A stretch of 10,175 bases of DNA from assembly GCA_025360895.1 (NCBI GenBank), contig JANYBF010000587.1, positions 1 through 10,175 of the forward strand, given 5' to 3'. A program made the position numbers and the translations under genes. Source of the DNA: Verrucomicrobiota bacterium. GTDB taxonomy: Bacteria; Verrucomicrobiota; Verrucomicrobiia; Limisphaerales; JADLHS01. The notes under the pieces are model-generated. The model was not told the DNA's origin. It saw only the letters and a list, made by a program, of their open reading frames with translations, and searched no databases. The first letter of the stretch is position 1, and each line of letters begins with the position of its first letter. Of the stretch, positions 7,078 to 10,175 are shown piece after piece.

Positions 7078-7083
7078 CACCGG

Positions 7084-8238
7084 ATGAAGGCGTTGAAACT
7101 TTTTGATCTCTTCTGCGGCACGGGTGGCTTCTCGCGAGGCTTCGAGAAATCCGCCAACGCGCGCTACGAAACCCTGCTGGGCGTGGATATTTTGCCGGTG
7201 GCTGTGAATACCTTTGGCCTCAATCACCCCAAGGCCAAAGTCATTGCGGGGGATATTCGTAAATTGCGGTGCGATGATATTCAGGCGCAACTCAAGCTCA
7301 AGCGTGGTGAACTCGACTTGATTATAGGCGGCCCGCCTTGCCAGGGCTTTTCTTCCATTCGCCCCTTTCGTTCCTCGAACGAGGACGACGCCCGGAACAA
7401 TCTGTTCGAGCAGTTTGCGAACTTTGTAAATTTCTTTCGCCCTCGGGCACTGGTCATCGAAAATGTCGTTGGGCTGGCCACGCATAACGGCGGGGCTGCC
7501 CTCGCGCAGATGGAGGAATGTTTTGCACGCCTTGGTTATGAGTGCGATTGGCGCATCTTAAACACCGCGCACTACGGGGTGCCGCAGCGGCGGGAGCGAC
7601 TCATCTTCATCGGTGTCGAAAAGGGCGCGCGAGTCGAGTTTCCCAATCCAACCCATCAATCCAACGGCTCGACCATTGGCCATCGTGACCGCCGCCGGAT
7701 GCACGTTCCGCAGGAAGACCTGTTCTCGCCCGGACTAAAATTAAATCCCGCCGTCACGGTATTGGATGCCGTTGACGATTTGCCGCCCATCCAGTCCGGT
7801 GAGTCTGCCGAAGAATACAGCCGCGCGCCCCGAACTGACTATCAACGGTCCCGACGAAACGGGTGCCGCAAACTCGCCCTACATTACTCGACGGCGCACA
7901 CGCCAAGGATGTTGGAAATCATCCGGCACTCTGGAAAAAATATCTCTTCGATTCCGCGTCATCTCATTTCGAGCGGTTTTAGCTCGTGCTACTCCCGTCT
8001 GGACGGGGACATGCCGTCCGTGACTATCACCGTCAACTTTGTCCATCCCGCGTCCAATCGTTGCATCCATCCAAAGTGTGATCGCGCCCTCACGCCCCGG
8101 GAAGGCGCCCGCATCCAGTCCTTTGATGATGATTTCCAGTTTGCGGGTAATCGTTCCCAAGTGGTGAAACAAATCGGCAACGCCGTGCCGCCACTTTTGG
8201 GTAAGGCGATCGGCGAAGCATTGGCAAAAATCCTATAG
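7084..8238 (+). CDS. DNA (cytosine-5-)-methyltransferase
   Basis: This 384-residue enzyme transfers a methyl group from S-adenosylmethionine to cytosine C5 at a specific site, protecting DNA from the partner nuclease. The C5-MTase motifs are all present in order: I (LFDLFCGTGGFSRGF, 6-20), IV with the catalytic cysteine C86 (GGPPCQGFS), VI (ENVVG, 126-130), VIII (QRRERLIFIG, 168-177), IX (ALTPREGARIQSF, 335-347) and X (QIGNAVPPLLGKAIGEAL, 363-380). The variable target-recognition region lies between VIII and IX, mainly about 240-330. The ATG at 7084 gives an N-terminus just before motif I and is the only reasonable start. It ends 13 bp before the truncated uvrB copy. The recognition sequence cannot be deduced. 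Pairing with the divergent fusion gene indicates a type II R-M system rather than an orphan methylase. Confidence 0.96.
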   Translation: MKALKLFDLFCGTGGFSRGFEKSANARYETLLGVDILPVAVNTFGLNHPKAKVIAGDIRKLRCDDIQAQLKLKRGELDLIIGGPPCQGFSSIRPFRSSNEDDARNNLFEQFANFVNFFRPRALVIENVVGLATHNGGAALAQMEECFARLGYECDWRILNTAHYGVPQRRERLIFIGVEKGARVEFPNPTHQSNGSTIGHRDRRRMHVPQEDLFSPGLKLNPAVTVLDAVDDLPPIQSGESAEEYSRAPRTDYQRSRRNGCRKLALHYSTAHTPRMLEIIRHSGKNISSIPRHLISSGFSSCYSRLDGDMPSVTITVNFVHPASNRCIHPKCDRALTPREGARIQSFDDDFQFAGNRSQVVKQIGNAVPPLLGKAIGEALAKIL

Positions 8239-8251
8239 CCGGTGCTTGGAG

Positions 8252-8380
8252 CGTCTTGCCTGAACCCGTGACCTCGAGCAGTAACTGATGCTTCGCGCCG
8301 GACAACACCCCTTCCGTAAGTTTGGCAATTGCTTGTGGCTGATCCCCGGTGGGTTGGTAGTCGGAAACGAGTTCAAACAT
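8252..8380 (-). pseudogene. uvrB: Truncated uvrB 5' fragment (right direct repeat)
   Basis: The minus strand from ATG 8380 encodes MFELVSDYQPTGDQPQAIAK and on to VTGSGKT (43 codons matching UvrB), then diverges into unrelated sequence antisense to the methyltransferase. It aligns gaplessly with 5977-6105 at 113 of 129 bases. Twelve codons differ, six synonymously. The first Gly of Walker A is Glu here (GVTGSGKT to EVTGSGKT), so even this fragment has lost a key residue. Residues D7, Q9 and E23 look closer to the general UvrB consensus than those in the intact gene. It is a remnant, not a functional gene. Confidence 0.92.
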
Positions 8381-8475
8381 CGCGGCTAGGTTGGCTGCAG
8401 GCTGGAGGGCGGTCAACGCAACCGCCGACGGTATGAAAATCAAAGCCCGCAGATGCCAGAGTTGAAAAGCTCAAA

Positions 8476-8496
8476 GTCTCAGACCAGACTAAGTCT
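8476..8496. promoter_or_regulatory. Cluster of four GTCT/AGAC half-sites
   Basis: GTCT at 8476-8479, AGAC at 8481-8484, AGAC at 8486-8489 and GTCT at 8493-8496 form two adjacent palindromes, GTCTCAGAC and CAGACTAAGTCTG (8485-8497). The half-sites are those of the inverted repeat in the R-M control region. The cluster ends 22 bp before the preferred prepilin ATG. It may be a protein-binding site, but position and sequence are the only evidence. Confidence 0.3.
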
Positions 8497-8518
8497 GCGT
8501 ACGAACGACAATTTTCCA

Positions 8519-9277
8519 ATGCTGGTGCAAATAAGGCGATCAAAGACTAGCGGCTTCACCATGGTGGAGTTGTTGGTGGTGCTGGCGATCATTGGGATTC
8601 TGGCCGCAATGCTGTTGCCGTCGCTGGGACGAGGCCGGGCGCGGGCCCAAGCGGCCGCGTGCGCGAATAATCTGCGGCAGGTGGGACTGGCGTTTCAGCT
8701 TTACCTCCACGACAACGCTGACACGTTTCCCACGAGTTCTCCGCACAGCGGCTTGGGCGCACAACCGGAAGATTGGGTTTGGTGGCAGGTGGCGGCTGAT
8801 CCGTTGGGCAACTTCACGATGCGGGATCCGCAGCGCGGCAGTGTGATTCAACAACTCGGCCAGTACCAACCACGCCTCCTGCGGTGTCCCGCCGACCGGG
8901 ATGCGGACGCGCGGGAAGGATTGTGGAAAAGCAATCCGGGCGTGGAGCAGTATTTTTACAGTTATTCGCTCAACGCTCACAGTGACGCCGGCATGGCGAG
9001 CTTCATCGCACGGGACCGCACGTTGATCATTCTGAACAAGCAGACCGCGATCCGCAATCCGTCGGGCAAGATCATGCTGGCCGAGGAAAAGGGCGCGGCG
9101 AATGACGGCCCGGGCGCGGCGGTGATTGACGACGGGCGCTGGTTGCCGCCGGGCTACCCGCTGACCAGTCGGCATTCCAAACGCGCGAATGTGACCATGG
9201 CCGACGGTCATGTGGAAACCGTTCCATTCGACTACGCGGACATGAAACATCCGGAGCGATATGATCCGAAGTGGTAG
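8519..9277 (+). CDS. Prepilin-type (type II secretion/pseudopilin-like) H-X9-DG protein
   Basis: A 252-residue surface or secreted protein. The N-terminus MLVQIRRSKTSG, cleavage before F13, then FTMVELLVVLAIIGILAAML is a textbook class III signal for prepilin peptidase, with Glu at mature position +5 and one hydrophobic helix. The C-terminal TSRHSKRANVTMADGHVE fits the prepilin-associated H-X9-DG motif (H, nine residues, DG). These proteins form large paralogous families in Verrucomicrobiota and Planctomycetota, and their individual roles are mostly unknown. I prefer ATG 8519 because it gives a normal 12-residue leader; ATG 8453 would give 274 residues with an unusually long leader. No Shine-Dalgarno is evident at either. 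The stop codon TAG (9275-9277) lies in the first bases of a palindromic repeat, so the C-terminus may have been set by that insertion. Confidence 0.92.
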   Translation: MLVQIRRSKTSGFTMVELLVVLAIIGILAAMLLPSLGRGRARAQAAACANNLRQVGLAFQLYLHDNADTFPTSSPHSGLGAQPEDWVWWQVAADPLGNFTMRDPQRGSVIQQLGQYQPRLLRCPADRDADAREGLWKSNPGVEQYFYSYSLNAHSDAGMASFIARDRTLIILNKQTAIRNPSGKIMLAEEKGAANDGPGAAVIDDGRWLPPGYPLTSRHSKRANVTMADGHVETVPFDYADMKHPERYDPKW

Positions 9278-9336
9278 CCGCCGACTTGAGGGGCGGAGGT
9301 GCGTCAGAAAATCCGCCTCCTTACGTCGGCGGCTAC
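9274..9336. repeat. Palindromic repeat element at the prepilin stop (copy B)
   Basis: Left arm 9274-9297 (starts GTAGCC, ends GGGGCGGA) and right arm 9312-9336 (starts TCCGCC, ends GGCTAC) pair with two mismatches and one single-base deletion around a 14-bp loop (9298-9311). The right arm differs from the one inside uvrB (4871-4895) at one position. It lies between two convergent genes and could form a hairpin in either transcript, so it may help end transcription. It lacks a T-tract. Confidence 0.85.
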
Positions 9337-9350
9337 GAACCAATGGAGAA

Positions 9351-9382
9351 CCCGGCCGCGCCAAAACTTCGGGCGGGCCGGG
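9351..9382. terminator. Strong hairpin between convergent genes
   Basis: CCCGGCCGCGCC (9351-9362) can pair with GGCGGGCCGGG (9372-9382), eleven pairs with one bulged base and a loop of nine. It lies 26 bp beyond the stop of the minus-strand propeller gene and 73 bp beyond the prepilin stop. No T-tract follows on either strand, so intrinsic termination is uncertain. Confidence 0.4.
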
Positions 9383-9407
9383 CTGGCTGTTTCGGATTCA
9401 ATGCGAA

Positions 9408-10175
9408 TTAATCCTGGTCGTTCCAATCGCAATGTTCCCGCACGTCGCGCGCCTGCACTATCACACCGGCCGAGGAGCACGTCCAAAACACGCTCCCGTT
9501 CGGCGCGACGGTAATGTCGGTGGGTTCGGGGTCGCCCGCGTCCACCAACTCCAGCTCGCCGGTTGCCAGATCGAACGCGGACACTTTGTTCGCGCCGCCA
9601 TTGGCCCCATTGACGCCGGGCGTGGGCACTTCGGTGAAATAGAGGAGGTGCCGTCGTTGATCAAGGGCAATGCCGGTGGGTTGGCTCAAGTCTTTCAAGA
9701 TGCGGGTCACCGTGCCATCCGCAGTCCGGCAAAGGATCACGCCCGCGCTTTTGCACGTCCAATACGCGGTGCCGTTGCGGGACACGGTGATATCCGTCGG
9801 TTCCGGCTCGCCGAGCGTGAGCACTTCAATATCCACACCGTCGGAAACGTTGACGGTGTTCGTGCCGCCGTTGGCCCCGTTCACGCCGGGCGTGGGAACT
9901 TGCGTGAAATACACAAACCCCCAACGATCCACGGCAATGCCACTGGGCTTGCTAAGGCCGGTGAGGAACGGGCTGACAACGCCCTTGCGATTGCGTTCGA
10001 GAATTACGCCAGCGGATTTGCAGGTCCAATAAAGCTCCCCCTTCTTGCTGAGGGCGAGATTGGTTGGTTCCGGTTCGCCTGTGGTCAGGTTGACCAGCTT
10101 GCCGCTGCCGAGCTTGAGGCGATCCACGGTGTTGGAACCGCCGTTGGGCCCCGACAAACCGGGCGTTGGCAATTG
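9408..10175 (-). CDS. Repeat-built beta-propeller protein, C-terminal part
   Basis: The frame is open from the right edge to TAA 9408-9410, giving 255 visible codons; the true start lies outside. Three near-identical units of about 90 residues are visible, each starting PTPG(V/L)(N/S)G(A/P)NGG, followed by a GEPEPTDITV-like strand and YWTCKSAGVI, then LSxPTGIAxDxxG and YFTxV. Each unit contains two strand patterns resembling propeller blades (GIAVDRWGFVYFT and DITVSRNGTAYWTC), so three units could make a six-bladed SMP-30/streptogramin-lyase-like propeller. The conserved Cys in WTC is a distinctive feature. The last unit ends with an unrelated charged tail (ARDVREHCDWNDQD). No signal peptide can be judged. 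I do not know its function; such proteins are often secreted binding modules or lyase-like enzymes. Confidence 0.8.
   Translation of the reverse strand, partial: QLPTPGLSGPNGGSNTVDRLKLGSGKLVNLTTGEPEPTNLALSKKGELYWTCKSAGVILERNRKGVVSPFLTGLSKPSGIAVDRWGFVYFTQVPTPGVNGANGGTNTVNVSDGVDIEVLTLGEPEPTDITVSRNGTAYWTCKSAGVILCRTADGTVTRILKDLSQPTGIALDQRRHLLYFTEVPTPGVNGANGGANKVSAFDLATGELELVDAGDPEPTDITVAPNGSVFWTCSSAGVIVQARDVREHCDWNDQD

Larger units (their letters stand above)
6106..8251. mobile_element. Restriction-modification island between uvrB direct repeats
   Basis: The segment contains only the nuclease-fusion gene (minus) and the methyltransferase gene (plus), with 21 bp on the left and 13 bp on the right before the 129-bp uvrB repeats. 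No transposase, integrase or inverted terminal repeats are visible. R-M units have been described in Helicobacter pylori that inserted with long target duplications, and the layout here is similar. It is called a mobile element in the sense of horizontally acquired DNA. Confidence 0.65.

Noticed and set aside
7027..7485. N-terminal extension of the HTH-nuclease protein to 452 residues
   Set aside because: The extra part is antisense to the methyltransferase motifs I to VI, which are unmistakable, and it has no domain of its own.
8090..8443. A 117-codon minus-strand ORF containing the uvrB fragment as a new small gene
   Set aside because: Only the 43 codons at 8252-8380 resemble UvrB; the rest is unrelated upstream sequence and antisense methyltransferase. 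The Walker A glycine is lost. It is best read as a remnant.
1..10175. tRNA, rRNA, CRISPR arrays or transposase genes
   Set aside because: No cloverleaf, rRNA-like sequence, regularly spaced repeat-spacer pattern or transposase motif was seen by eye on either strand.

Overview
The window looks like chromosomal DNA of a GC-rich bacterium, most likely a Verrucomicrobiota of the Limisphaerales/Pedosphaera type. This is inferred from a prepilin-type protein with the C-terminal H-X9-DG motif, a BNR_2 sialidase-like protein, a gatCA pair, general lack of Shine-Dalgarno sequences, and palindromic repeats of a kind I associate with that phylum. No 16S or other phylogenetic marker is present, so the assignment is tentative.

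Layout. Bases 1-3750 (all minus strand): gatC and gatA (tRNA amidotransferase subunits), a roughly 400-base stretch with one doubtful small ORF, a sialidase-like protein with an N-terminal membrane segment, and a multi-pass membrane protein whose start overlaps the sialidase stop by 4 bases and which runs off the left edge. Bases 3751-3987 are intergenic and hold a 7-bp tandem repeat. Bases 3988-6105 (minus) hold a complete uvrB. Its ORF contains an imperfect 70-bp palindromic repeat translated in frame. Bases 6106-8251 hold a compact restriction-modification cassette: a minus-strand gene fusing an XRE-type helix-turn-helix to a restriction-nuclease-like domain, divergent from a plus-strand C5-cytosine methyltransferase. 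The two starts are 57 bp apart. Bases 8252-8380 are a second, truncated copy of the first 129 bp of uvrB, in the same orientation and about 88% identical, so the cassette is bracketed by uvrB direct repeats. Bases 8519-9277 (plus) encode the prepilin-like protein. A second copy of the palindromic repeat starts inside its stop codon. A strong hairpin follows, then the C-terminal part of a repeat-built beta-propeller protein (minus) that runs off the right edge.

How it fits together. The most informative structure is the R-M cassette at the 5' end of uvrB. The long direct repeats suggest entry by insertion with long target duplication or by recombination between diverged uvrB alleles, leaving a complete uvrB just 21 bp downstream of the nuclease gene and probably dependent on new promoters. 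The divergent control region has a methyltransferase promoter whose -10 lies within an AGAC-TAAT-GTCT inverted repeat. This suggests that the HTH-nuclease fusion acts as its own controller, although binding is unproven. Similar half-sites recur upstream of the prepilin gene just beyond the cassette. Separately, the palindromic repeat has entered the uvrB coding frame much as Rickettsia palindromic elements enter genes.
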